64,000 bases of DNA, from the NCBI GenBank assembly GCA_001464835.1, contig LNDS01000028.1, positions 1-64,000 on the forward strand, read 5' to 3'. Below, one piece after another: positions 9,640 through 17,415 of this stretch. The notes beneath the pieces were generated by a model that saw nothing but the letters and a program-made list of their open reading frames with translations, was not told the origin of the DNA and ran no database searches. The stretch comes from Rhizobiales bacterium Ga0077525. GTDB taxonomy: Bacteria; Pseudomonadota; Alphaproteobacteria; Rhizobiales; Xanthobacteraceae. The first letter of the stretch is position 1. Each line of letters opens with the position of its first letter. The position numbers and the translations under genes are program-made.

Positions 9640-9846
9640 TCATCCCGCGGCCGTGGTGGTGACGTGTGCCGGCAGGCTCAGGCCCGCCTTCGCCATCCGC
9701 GCCGGCAGTTCGGCCATCACTTGCGCGCGGTGCGCCGCGCTGAACGTGCTCCATGACGCCACCTCGTCGAGCGTGCGGCCGCAGCCCAGGCAAAGACTGG
9801 TGCGGGCGTCGATCGTGCAGAGTTTGATGCAAGGTGACTGGATCAT
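9640..9846 (-). CDS. DUF1289 small cysteine-rich protein
   Basis: A 68-residue protein with four cysteines (Cys6, Cys10, Cys19, Cys22) in the pattern SPCIKLC...LCLGCGRTLDE, which is the DUF1289 signature and probably binds zinc or an Fe-S cluster. ATG 9846 (MIQSPC) is preferred because the family starts right before the first cysteine; an upstream ATG at 9906 adds 20 non-conserved residues. It is co-transcribed with the aspartic protease 4 bases downstream. Function is unknown. Confidence 0.85.
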   Translation of the reverse strand: MIQSPCIKLCTIDARTSLCLGCGRTLDEVASWSTFSAAHRAQVMAELPARMAKAGLSLPAHVTTTAAG

Positions 9847-9920
9847 GTCCGGTTTCAACGACGCCGATTCAAAGCCCGAACATAGGTCGCGCCGCGCCGA
9901 ACGCAATCGCTTCCTGTTTT

Positions 9921-9958
9921 TCCCTCCCCCGTTTACGGGGGAGGGTTAGGGAGGGGGA
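9921..9958. repeat. GC-rich hairpin repeat
   Basis: CCCTCCCCC-GTTTAC-GGGGGAGGG forms a strong hairpin followed by TTAGGGAGGGGG, just beyond the 3' end of the histidine kinase gene. A long hairpin followed by a short G-tract resembles the architecture of the repeats flanking the DUF559 gene. There is no T-tract on the minus strand after the hairpin, so it is listed as a repeat and not a terminator. Confidence 0.6.
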
Positions 9959-9962
9959 ATTT

Positions 9963-11546
9963 CTACGTCCCCGCCCGGAACAAGGGCCGGCGGCTGAGGC
10001 GGCGGCGTTCCTCATCGTTGAGGATCGGCTCGCCCGGCGGCGTAATCGGCGGCGCCTGCTCGGTCATCGGCGCCATCGCCGCCACCACGCGCTCCGGCGG
10101 GAAGGTGACGATTACCTCGGTGCCGATGCGCAATTTCGATTTCAGTGTGAAGGTGCCGCCGTGCAGGTCGACCAGGCTCTTGGCGATCGGCAATCCCAAG
10201 CCCGCGCCTTGCTCGGCCGATTTGATCGAGTTCGAACCCTGCCCGAACGAGGCCAGCACCACTGGGATTTCCTCTTCCGGAATGCCGGCGCCGGTGTCCT
10301 TGACGCTCATGTATTGCCCGCCCGACGCGGTCCAGCCGACCTTCAGCCAGATCTCACCGCCTTGCGGCGTAAACTTGATCGAGTTCGACAAAAGATTAAG
10401 CGCGATCTGGCGCAACGCGCGCTCGTCGGCCCACAGCCGCGGCAGTTCCGGCTCGTAGACCTCGTGCATGGTGATGCCGCGCGCGGTGGCGCGCAGCTTC
10501 AAGAGATGGTGGCAATCCTCGGCAATGCCGGTCAGCGATACCGACTCTTCGTTGAGCTCGTAACGGCCGGCCTCGATGCGCGACAGATCGAGAATTTCGT
10601 TGATGAGGCCCAAGAGATGCACGCCCGAGGTATGAATGTCGCCGGAATATTCCTTGTAGGCCGCGACCGAATGCTCGCCGAACACTTCGGTCTTCATCAC
10701 TTCGGAGAAACCGAGAATGGCGTTGAGCGGCGTGCGCAGTTCGTGGCTCATTTGCGCGAGAAAGCGCGACTTGGAAATGTTGGCGGCTTCGGCGCGCTGG
10801 CGCGCCTCGTCCGAAATCATCTTGGCCTGTTCGAGTTCGCCGATCAGCGCGTCCTTTTCGGCGCGCGCTTCCAATGTCGCGAGCGTCGTCGAATAAAGCC
10901 GATAGGCCAGCACGGCGAAATAGCCCTGCGCGGTGATCGCCATGATGGCGAGGATGTAATCGCGCAACGTGCCTTGCAGCGTGAAGTCGAGTGCGATCGC
11001 CGCGGTCACCGGGAAGGTCGCGGCGAACGCCGCGATCGGCAGGGATGACGCCAGCATGCTCGACACCGCGACCACCAGCAGCATGACGAACAGCATGAAG
11101 GTGCCGGAGGACTCGTCCTGACCGACCGGATGGATCAGGATGAACATCCAGGCCAGCCCGTAGAATAGGTCGAGCATGATGAAGCGCACGCGCCAGGCGC
11201 GCGCATCGACCGCCGCCATCGACAGCTCGAGGAACTGCTTGCACTTGGTGACGATGACGGCGTGAATGACCAGCACCGAGGCGGTCCACGCGCCGGCCAA
11301 CACCGCGCCGGTCCACAGGCTCGACAGGAAGCCGATGGTGGCGACCAGAAGCAGAATGACCAGCGAGGCTGATAGGCGGTTCTGCGCGTATAGCCGCAAC
11401 AATTCGTAGTCGAACACCGGCCGCGTTCCGGAGGTCGAGGTCAACCGGTCGCGCGCGTCGCGCACATGCTGCGAGGCAAGGCGGCGCTTCACCGGCGAGG
11501 TTTCCGGCGGCAGCGCGGAGAGGTCGGGTTGTTCGCCTGGGATCAT
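9963..11546 (-). CDS. Membrane sensor histidine kinase (PleC/DivJ-like kinase core)
   Basis: The 527-residue kinase begins with a cytoplasmic leader, then about six hydrophobic helices (residues ~50-240) without an obvious periplasmic sensor. A coiled coil and the HisKA domain follow, with H-box MSHELRTPLNAILGF (His near 267), N-box LNLLSNSIKFTP, G1 DTGAGIP and G2 GAGLGLPIAKS. The H-box context SRFLAQMSHELRTPLNAILGFSEVM is that of alphaproteobacterial cell-cycle kinases that act on DivK/PleD, so a role in that network is plausible but unproven. No response regulator adjoins it. The 5' region faces the divergent glutathione transferase gene. Confidence 0.9.
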   Translation of the reverse strand: MIPGEQPDLSALPPETSPVKRRLASQHVRDARDRLTSTSGTRPVFDYELLRLYAQNRLSASLVILLLVATIGFLSSLWTGAVLAGAWTASVLVIHAVIVTKCKQFLELSMAAVDARAWRVRFIMLDLFYGLAWMFILIHPVGQDESSGTFMLFVMLLVVAVSSMLASSLPIAAFAATFPVTAAIALDFTLQGTLRDYILAIMAITAQGYFAVLAYRLYSTTLATLEARAEKDALIGELEQAKMISDEARQRAEAANISKSRFLAQMSHELRTPLNAILGFSEVMKTEVFGEHSVAAYKEYSGDIHTSGVHLLGLINEILDLSRIEAGRYELNEESVSLTGIAEDCHHLLKLRATARGITMHEVYEPELPRLWADERALRQIALNLLSNSIKFTPQGGEIWLKVGWTASGGQYMSVKDTGAGIPEEEIPVVLASFGQGSNSIKSAEQGAGLGLPIAKSLVDLHGGTFTLKSKLRIGTEVIVTFPPERVVAAMAPMTEQAPPITPPGEPILNDEERRRLSRRPLFRAGT

Positions 11547-11733
11547 GAAAGAGGACGCCGTTTACGCAACAATACCAGGCTGCAAAGTCGCGCAAATTCC
11601 TTAAGACCGTGCTTAACTTGACCGGGGATGAAGCGCTTAGTTCCGCAGCGGTTAACGGATCTTAACGTTTTGACAGCCCCCGGGCGGCTGTGTTGGGCTG
11701 TCGCGGCAAAAAAACGGCGCGGGGGGCGACAAA

Positions 11734-12345
11734 ATGAAGCTTTACGACACCAAGACGGCGCCCAATCCGCGCCGCACCCGAATCTTCCTGGCCGAGAAAG
11801 GCATCGCGGTGCCGACCGAGCAGGTCGACATGACGACCTTCCAGCACCGGACGCCGGAATACACCGCCATCAACCCGCTCCAGCGCATGCCGGCGCTGGT
11901 CCTCGACGACGGCACGGTGATCACCGAGTCGATGGCGATCTGCCGTTATTTCGAGGCGCTCCAGCCGGAGCCGGCATTGTTCGGGCAGGGCGCCAAAGAA
12001 ATGGCGCTGGTCGAAATGTGGAACAGGCGCTGTGAGATCAATTTTTTCGCCAATGTCGCGGCGGTGTTTCGCCATTTGCATCCGGCGATGAAGGAATACG
12101 AAGTGCCGCAGGTGCCGGCTTACGCCGAGGCGATGCGGCCGAAGGCGATTTCGTTTCTCGAACTGCTCGACAAGGAATTGGCGACGCGCGAGTTCATCGC
12201 CGGCGACAAGTATTCGGTCGCCGACATCACGACATTATGCGCGGTCGATTTCATGAAGCCGTCGCGTATTCAAATGCCGGAGACAGTGACCAACGTGAAG
12301 CGCTGGCATGCGGCGGTGTCGGCACGGCCAAGCAGCAAGGCTTGA
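11734..12345 (+). CDS. Glutathione S-transferase family protein
   Basis: The 203-residue protein has a thioredoxin-like N-terminal domain (MKLYDTKTAPNPRRTRIFLAEKGI, then RMPALVLDDGTVITESMAICRYFE with the glutathione-binding Glu-Ser pair) and an all-helical C-terminal domain. The C-terminal N-capping box appears as YSVADITTLCAVDF. It likely conjugates glutathione to an unknown electrophile in the cytoplasm. It is divergent from the sensor kinase and is followed by a palindromic repeat. Confidence 0.92.
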   Translation: MKLYDTKTAPNPRRTRIFLAEKGIAVPTEQVDMTTFQHRTPEYTAINPLQRMPALVLDDGTVITESMAICRYFEALQPEPALFGQGAKEMALVEMWNRRCEINFFANVAAVFRHLHPAMKEYEVPQVPAYAEAMRPKAISFLELLDKELATREFIAGDKYSVADITTLCAVDFMKPSRIQMPETVTNVKRWHAAVSARPSSKA

Positions 12346-12369
12346 TATTCGGGCGCGACGCCCAACCGG

Positions 12370-12467
12370 CCTCATCCTGAGGAGCGTTGCGAAGCAACGC
12401 GTCTCGAAGGACTGAGGCCGCCCCATCCTTCGAGACGCATCGCTGAGCGATGCTCCTCAGGATGAGG
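12370..12467. repeat. Long palindromic repeat with variable inner hairpins, copy 1
   Basis: Outer arms CCTCATCCTGAGGAGC (12370-12385) and GCTCCTCAGGATGAGG (12452-12467) pair perfectly, as do inner arms GCGTCTCGAAGGA and TCCTTCGAGACGC. Between the arms sit two small hairpins with three-base loops: GTTGC-GAA-GCAAC on the left and ATCGC-TGA-GCGAT on the right. Comparison with the copy at 13255 shows constant arms and different but still self-complementary hairpins. The repeat fills the gap between the glutathione transferase and MBL genes. Confidence 0.85.
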
Positions 12468-12491
12468 CGGAGAGAGTAGCGAGACGTCCCC

Positions 12492-13238
12492 ATGCACCTC
12501 ACCATCATCGGCTGCGGCGATGCCTTCGGCTCCGGCGGCCGTTCCAACACCTGCTTCATGCTCAAGACCGCCAAGGCCACGTTGCTGGTCGATTGCGGCG
12601 CGTCGGCTTTGCCGGCGCTGAAAGCGCGCGCCATCGACCTCAACAGCATCGATGCCATTATCCTCTCGCATCTGCACGGCGACCATTTCGGCGGCCTGCC
12701 GTTCTTCTTGCTCGACGCGCAATTCCTGGCGCGGCGCGAAAAGCCGCTGCTGATCGCAGGTCCCCCGGGCACGCGCGAGCGGCTCGACGCGGCAATGGAA
12801 GTGTTCTTTCCGAAATCGATCGGCTCGAAATGGCGCTTCGAATGGCGCGTGCAGGAAATCGATGTCGGCGTGCCGTCCGACGTGCTTGGCCACAGCATCG
12901 TCACAGCCGAGGTCATCCACCAGTCCGGCGCGCCATCGACGGCGCTGCGCCTCAGCGATGGCGACAAGACCTTTGCCTATTCCGGCGACACCGAATGGAC
13001 CGACGCGCTCATGCCCATCGCGCGCGGCGCCGACCTGTTCATCTGCGAATGCTACGCCTATGCCGGGTCCAAGATGACCGGCCATCTCACCTGGGAAACC
13101 CTGCAGCCGCGCCTTGGCGATCTCGCAGCAAAGCAGACCATGCTGACGCACATGAACCCGACCATGCTGGCGAAGACGGACGAGGCGAGGGCGCTGGGCG
13201 TCCTGGTGGCGGAAGACGGGTTGCGGATGTCGTTCTGA
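12492..13238 (+). CDS. MBL-fold metallo-hydrolase
   Basis: This 248-residue beta-lactamase-fold hydrolase has an intact HxHxDH motif in SHLHGDHFGG (His60, His62, Asp64, His65). Later ligands appear in YSGDTEWTD and the terminal LTHMNPTM, and the N-terminal MHLTIIGCGDAFGSGGRSNTC is RNase Z-like. It therefore belongs with the RNase Z/ElaC-related or PhnP-like phosphodiesterases, though it lacks the long exosite arm of true RNase Z. Substrate unknown. It is bracketed by palindromic repeats on both sides and has no co-directional partner in close spacing. Confidence 0.88.
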   Translation: MHLTIIGCGDAFGSGGRSNTCFMLKTAKATLLVDCGASALPALKARAIDLNSIDAIILSHLHGDHFGGLPFFLLDAQFLARREKPLLIAGPPGTRERLDAAMEVFFPKSIGSKWRFEWRVQEIDVGVPSDVLGHSIVTAEVIHQSGAPSTALRLSDGDKTFAYSGDTEWTDALMPIARGADLFICECYAYAGSKMTGHLTWETLQPRLGDLAAKQTMLTHMNPTMLAKTDEARALGVLVAEDGLRMSF

Positions 13239-13254
13239 GCGGCCTTTTCTTTAC

Positions 13255-13358
13255 CCTCCCCTGGAGGGGGAGGATCGCTCCGCAGGAGCGCGTCTCGAAG
13301 GACGAAGCCGCCTCATCCTTCGAGACGCGGCCCTTCGGGCCGCTCCTCAGGACGAGGG
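13255..13358. repeat. Long palindromic repeat with variable inner hairpins, copy 2
   Basis: It shares the inner arms CGCGTCTCGAAGGA and TCATCCTTCGAGACGC and the right outer arm GCTCCTCAGGACGAGG with the repeat at 12370, but the left outer arm has diverged. The variable hairpins here are CTCC-GCA-GGAG (left) and GGCCC-TTC-GGGCC (right). With the next repeat it fills the 407-base gene-free stretch 13239-13645, in which no other feature is seen. Confidence 0.8.
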
Positions 13359-13468
13359 CGGAAATGCCTCTTGATTTTGGGGGCGAAGTTGGAAGGCGCT
13401 TTAAGGATACGGCGTCCCCGCGCCGCAAATAACAGGGGCGATTTCGCACGTCTGCTCTTCCTTTCAAG

Positions 13469-13631
13469 TCTCCCATAGGGAGAGGTCGACCGTCGCAGCG
13501 CACAAGCGCATTTACGCGCGTCTTTGACGCGCTATGCGAAGACGGTCGGGTGAGGGGTTACGGACTATCTTGAGGCTATAACCCCTCACCCCGCTCGCAA
13601 TTGCTCGCGACTCTCTCCCTATGGGAGAGGG
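13469..13631. repeat. Nested inverted-repeat element bounded by CTCCC-ATA-GGGAG hairpins
   Basis: The left end (TCTCCCATAGGGAGAGG, 13469-13485) and right end (CTCTCCCTATGGGAGAGGG, 13613-13631) are each palindromic and inverted relative to each other. Inside, GGGTGAGGGGTTA (13548-13560) pairs perfectly with TAACCCCTCACCC (13579-13591), and GACCGTC pairs with GACGGTC near 13490 and 13541. A large cruciform or RNA structure is possible. It lies 15 bases beyond the 3' end of the dehydrogenase gene and has no open frame of its own. Confidence 0.75.
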
Positions 13632-13645
13632 TAAGAAAGCAACGT

Positions 13646-14521
13646 CTACTTCTCCCGATCCAACCGCGCCATCAGGCTCGACGTATCCCAGCGCGAACCG
13701 CCCATTTTCTGGACTTCCGAATAGAACTGGTCGACCAAAGCGGTGACCGGCAGGCTGGCGCCGTTCTTGCGCGCTTCGCCCAAGCAGATGCTCAGGTCCT
13801 TGCGCATCCAGTCGACCGCGAAGCCGTGATCGTATTTGCCGGCGACCATGGTCTTGTAGCGGTTCTCCATTTGCCACGACTGCGCCGCGCCCTTGGAGAT
13901 TGTCTGGATCAGCATCTCGACATCGAGATTGGCCTTCTTGGCGAAGTGGATCGCCTCGGAGAGACCTTGCACCAGTCCGGCAATGGCGATCTGGTTGCAC
14001 ATCTTGGCGAGCTGGCCGGAGCCGGGCGCGCCCATCAAATTGCAGGCGCGCGCATAGGCGTCGATCACCGGCTTGGCCTTGTCGAAGATTGCCTTGTCGC
14101 CGCCGCACATCACGGTCAGGACGCCGTTCTCAGCGCCGGCCTGTCCGCCCGACACCGGACCGTCGATGAAGCCGAAGCCAGCCTTCGTCGCCGCCTCGTA
14201 AAGCTCGCGGGCGATGTCGGCCGAGGCGGTGGTGTGATCGACGAAAATCGTGCCCTTGCCCATGCCGGCGAAAGCGCCGTTCGCGCCCAAAGTCACGTCG
14301 CGCAAATCGTTGTCGTTGCCGACACAGGCCATGACGAAGTCCTGGCCCTGGGCTGCTTCCTTCGGCGTCTTGACCGCCTTGCCGCCGTGCTGCGCGGCCC
14401 ATTTTTCGGCCTTGGCGAAGGTGCGGTTATAAACGGTGACCTCGTGGCCGCCTTTGTTCTTGAGGTGGCCGGCCATCGGATAGCCCATGACGCCCAAGCC
14501 CAGAAATGCAACCTTCGCCAT
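13646..14521 (-). CDS. NAD(P)-dependent beta-hydroxyacid dehydrogenase (3-hydroxyisobutyrate dehydrogenase-like)
   Basis: The 291-residue protein starts at MAKVAFLGLGVMGYPMAG, the Rossmann dinucleotide-binding motif GLGVMG of this family. The substrate motif FIDGPVSGGQAGAENG and the catalytic-lysine region GQLAKMCNQI follow, then DLSICLGEARKNG. It oxidises a beta-hydroxy acid such as 3-hydroxyisobutyrate, 2-hydroxy-3-oxopropionate or a relative; specificity is not decided by sequence alone. mmsA, whose product uses the semialdehyde, is 40 kb away, so a shared valine pathway is only a guess. An upstream in-frame ATG at 14587 adds 22 non-conserved residues and was not used. Confidence 0.9.
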   Translation of the reverse strand: MAKVAFLGLGVMGYPMAGHLKNKGGHEVTVYNRTFAKAEKWAAQHGGKAVKTPKEAAQGQDFVMACVGNDNDLRDVTLGANGAFAGMGKGTIFVDHTTASADIARELYEAATKAGFGFIDGPVSGGQAGAENGVLTVMCGGDKAIFDKAKPVIDAYARACNLMGAPGSGQLAKMCNQIAIAGLVQGLSEAIHFAKKANLDVEMLIQTISKGAAQSWQMENRYKTMVAGKYDHGFAVDWMRKDLSICLGEARKNGASLPVTALVDQFYSEVQKMGGSRWDTSSLMARLDREK

Positions 14522-14706
14522 TATCCCGCTCCCTTGAAGTCCGGTCCCGGAAGGGCCGTTATTCGAATTCAGGCTGGCAATAGTCATCGGCGGGGGCCTC
14601 GCGTCAACACCCCCAATGACCCCCTAGCCGGGCGGCCGCGCCGCATTGACCGCTACCGCGCCTTGCCTATGGTGGCGGCCTCGGACGCATCTCAAGGATC
14701 ACGATC

Positions 14707-15888
14707 ATGGCGGTTACCAAGGACCAGGTTGTCAGTGCATTGGCGGGGGTCGCCGCGCCCAATGGCGCGCCGCTGACCGGCCAGAACGTGCTGTCCGATG
14801 TGGTGGTGACCGACGGCAAGGTGTTCTTCTCGATCACGGTCGATGCCGCCTCCGTCAAGGCCTGGGAACCGGTGCGCGCCGCCGCGGAAACCGCCGTCAA
14901 GGCGGTGCCGGGTGTGGTGTCGGCGCTGGTGGCGCTGACCGCCGAACGCTCGGCCGGCGCGTCGCGCGGCCCCAAGCCGGCGCATACGGCGGCGGGCGAC
15001 AGCCATGCCGGGCACAATCATGGACCGGGCGGCCACAGTCATGCCCCGGCGCGGGGCGCGCCGGCGGCCAAGGAAGCTCCCGGCATTCCCGGCATCGAGG
15101 CCATCATCGCGGTCGCGTCCGGCAAAGGCGGCGTCGGCAAATCGACCACCTCGGTCAATCTGGCGCTCGGCCTGCGCGATCTCGGGCTGAAGGTCGGCAT
15201 GCTGGACGCCGACATTTACGGGCCGTCGCTGCCCAAGCTGTTCAACATCAAGGAAAAGCCGGAGACCATCGGCGGCACCCGGCTCAAGCCGATCGAGCGC
15301 TACGGCATGAAGATCATGTCGATCGGCTTTTTGATCGACGAGGAAACGCCGATGATCTGGCGCGGCCCGATGGTGATCTCGGCGATCACGCAGATGTTGC
15401 GCGAAGTGGAGTGGGGCAAGCTCGATGTCCTCGTCGTCGATATGCCGCCCGGCACGGGTGACGCGCAATTGACCATGGCGCAGCAGGTGCCGCTGAAAGG
15501 TGCTGTGATCGTCTCGACGCCGCAGGATTTGGCCTTGCTCGATGCGCGGCGCGGCGTCGCCATGTTCAAGCGCGTCAACGTACCGGTGCTCGGCGTCGTC
15601 GAGAACATGAGCTACTTCGTGTGCCCGAGCTGCGGCACGCGCTCCGACATCTTCGCCCATGGCGGCGCGCGTCACGAGGCCGAACGTCTCGGCGTGCCGT
15701 TCCTCGGCGAGGTACCGTTGCACATGACCATCCGCGAAAAGTCGGATTCCGGCCTGCCGGTGGTGGCGACCGAGCCGGACGGCCCGCACGCCAGGATTTA
15801 TCGCGACATCGCCGCCAAGGTGCTGGAACAGATCAAGGGCGGCGCGACGGCCGGCCGTGTCGCGCCGAAAATCGTCATCGAGGCTTAA
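14707..15888 (+). CDS. apbC: Mrp/NBP35-family P-loop ATPase, Fe-S cluster carrier
   Basis: The 393-residue protein has an N-terminal MIP18/DUF59 domain (about 1-85) and a linker. The ParA/MinD-type ATPase follows, with deviant Walker A SGKGGVGKST (138-147), DADIYGPS, VVDMPPGTGDAQ, and VCPSCG near residue 304, whose two cysteines bind a bridging Fe-S cluster in the dimer. It delivers Fe-S clusters to apo-enzymes in the cytoplasm. The linker is unusual in holding six histidines between 93 and 112 (GHNHGPGGHSH), which suggests metal binding. It is flanked by divergent or distant genes, so probably monocistronic. Confidence 0.94.
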   Translation: MAVTKDQVVSALAGVAAPNGAPLTGQNVLSDVVVTDGKVFFSITVDAASVKAWEPVRAAAETAVKAVPGVVSALVALTAERSAGASRGPKPAHTAAGDSHAGHNHGPGGHSHAPARGAPAAKEAPGIPGIEAIIAVASGKGGVGKSTTSVNLALGLRDLGLKVGMLDADIYGPSLPKLFNIKEKPETIGGTRLKPIERYGMKIMSIGFLIDEETPMIWRGPMVISAITQMLREVEWGKLDVLVVDMPPGTGDAQLTMAQQVPLKGAVIVSTPQDLALLDARRGVAMFKRVNVPVLGVVENMSYFVCPSCGTRSDIFAHGGARHEAERLGVPFLGEVPLHMTIREKSDSGLPVVATEPDGPHARIYRDIAAKVLEQIKGGATAGRVAPKIVIEA

Positions 15889-15957
15889 ATTTGGAAAGTC
15901 ACCGAATAGCCGTTTATAAGGGGCAATCGTGGGGCTGCTCTGCAACCTGCGTCATCT

Positions 15958-15981
15958 GCATTGCTTGCATGCAAGTAATGC
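15958..15981. promoter_or_regulatory. 24-bp near-perfect palindrome upstream of TRAP binding protein
   Basis: GCATTGCTTGCA and TGCAAGTAATGC form a 24-base palindrome with one mismatched pair, centred on TGCATGCA, about 95 bases before the first TRAP binding-protein gene. A direct repeat GCAATCGTGG occurs at 15923 and 15980, overlapping its right end. The symmetry suits a dimeric repressor (GntR- or LacI-like), but no regulator gene is adjacent. It probably controls the TRAP genes. Confidence 0.5.
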
Positions 15982-16075
15982 AATCGTGGCGCTGGTAAGC
16001 TGCAAACTGGTTCTCCACACCTGAACCGTCAATCCTGACGGGAACTCGTCAAAAGCTATAGGGAGTTACGAACGT

Positions 16076-17164
16076 ATGAAACGCCGTCAATTTATTGGCG
16101 CGGCAGGTCTTGGCCTCGCGGCCGCCACGATCGCCAAGCCCGCCATCGCGCAATCGAGCCCCGAACTGAAGTGGCGCCTGACCTCGAGCTTCCCGAAGAC
16201 GCTCGACACGCTCTTCGGCACCGCCGAAGTCTTCGCCAAGGCGGTTGCCGAAGCCACCGACAACAAATTCCAGATCCAGACTTTTGCCGCCGGTGAAATC
16301 GTACCGGGCCTGCAGGCCGCGGACGCGGTGACAAACGGCACCGTCGAAATGGCGCACACGGCCTCGTACTACTATGTCGGCAAGGACCCGACCTTTTCGC
16401 TGTTCACCGCGCAGCCCTTTGGCCTCAACACGCGCATGCAGGCGTCGTGGATGGCGTTCGGCGGCGGCCAGCAGCTCGTTGACGACTTCATGAAGAAGTA
16501 CAACACGCTGGCTATTCCGTGCGGCAACACGACCTGTCAGATGGGCGGCTGGTTCCGCAAGGAGATCAAGACCGTTGAAGATCTCAACGGTCTGAAATTC
16601 CGCATCGCCGGTTATGCCGGCAGTATCTTCGCCAAAATGGGCGCGGTGCCGCAGCAGCTCGCCGGCGGCGACATCTATCCGGCGCTCGAGAAGGGCACCA
16701 TCGATGCGGCCGAGTGGGTCGGACCGTATGACGACGAAAAGCTCGGCTTCGTGAAGGTCGCGCCGTTCTACTATTACCCGGGTTGGTGGGAAGGCGGCGC
16801 CATGCTGCACAACTTCATCAATCTCGATAAGTGGAATGCGCTGCCGAAGAACTACCAGGCCATCGTGCGTGCCGCGTCGGCGCAGGCGAATGACTGGATG
16901 ATCGCCAAGTATGACAATGCCAACCCGCAGGCGATCAAGCGTCTCGTCGCCGGTGGCGCCCAGTTGCGTCCGTTCCCGCAGCCGGTGATGGAAGCCAGCT
17001 ACAAGGCGACCATGGACATGTACGCCGAAACGTCCGCCAAGAGCGCCGACTTCAAGAAGGTCGTCGATTCTGTCATCGCCTATCGCGGTGACTCGTATCA
17101 GTGGTGGCAGGTGGCCGAACTCGGCTTCGACGCCTTCTTGGTGCGCCAGCGTTCGCGCGGCTGA
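16076..17164 (+). CDS. TRAP transporter substrate-binding protein, TakP-like (paralogue 1)
   Basis: The 362-residue periplasmic DctP-family protein begins with a Tat-type signal (MKRRQFIGAAGLGLAAA, cleavage near AIAQSS). It carries the motifs of the 2-oxo-acid binder TakP: NTTCQMGGWFRKEI, DIYPALEKGTIDAAEWVGPYDDEK and YYYPGWWEGG. It would capture an organic acid, perhaps a 2-oxo acid with sodium, and hand it to DctQM. A GGGAG Shine-Dalgarno precedes the ATG. A strong terminator follows at 17192. A close paralogue lies 250 bases downstream, and the permease genes sit on the opposite strand beyond it. Confidence 0.92.
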   Translation: MKRRQFIGAAGLGLAAATIAKPAIAQSSPELKWRLTSSFPKTLDTLFGTAEVFAKAVAEATDNKFQIQTFAAGEIVPGLQAADAVTNGTVEMAHTASYYYVGKDPTFSLFTAQPFGLNTRMQASWMAFGGGQQLVDDFMKKYNTLAIPCGNTTCQMGGWFRKEIKTVEDLNGLKFRIAGYAGSIFAKMGAVPQQLAGGDIYPALEKGTIDAAEWVGPYDDEKLGFVKVAPFYYYPGWWEGGAMLHNFINLDKWNALPKNYQAIVRAASAQANDWMIAKYDNANPQAIKRLVAGGAQLRPFPQPVMEASYKATMDMYAETSAKSADFKKVVDSVIAYRGDSYQWWQVAELGFDAFLVRQRSRG

Positions 17165-17191
17165 TCCCGCGCAAACATGCCCGAAAAGAGA

Positions 17192-17225
17192 AGCCCGCCC
17201 GGAGCGCATCCGGGCGGGCTTTTTC
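17192..17225 (+). terminator. Intrinsic terminator after TRAP binding protein 1
   Basis: The stem AGCCCGCCCGGA (17192-17203) pairs perfectly with TCCGGGCGGGCT (17209-17220) across a 5-base loop and is followed by TTTTT. The separation suggests the two binding-protein genes are transcribed largely independently. Confidence 0.9.
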
Positions 17226-17415
17226 GTCGGCTGAGGGCAAATTTGCCATTTCGTCGGCAAAGTTCCCTCTTACAACTTTCATCGAACCAGAGCAGACTGG
17301 ATTCAGCGTGCCGGGTCCGTCATGGTTCCGGCAAGCCCTGATTTGTGGGAATCTAGGGCGCGCGCGGGTGCTGTGGGGCTACCGCGTAAATAACAGCAAA
17401 TGGGAGGATACCTGG

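Noticed and set aside
9921..9947. Intrinsic terminator for the sensor kinase
   Set aside because: The hairpin is strong, but the minus strand has an A-run and not a T-run after it. It is kept as a repeat.
11596..11675. Possible CtrA boxes (TTAA...TTAAC) before the sensor kinase
   Set aside because: Spacings are 8 and 6 bases, not the required 7, so neither fits the consensus.
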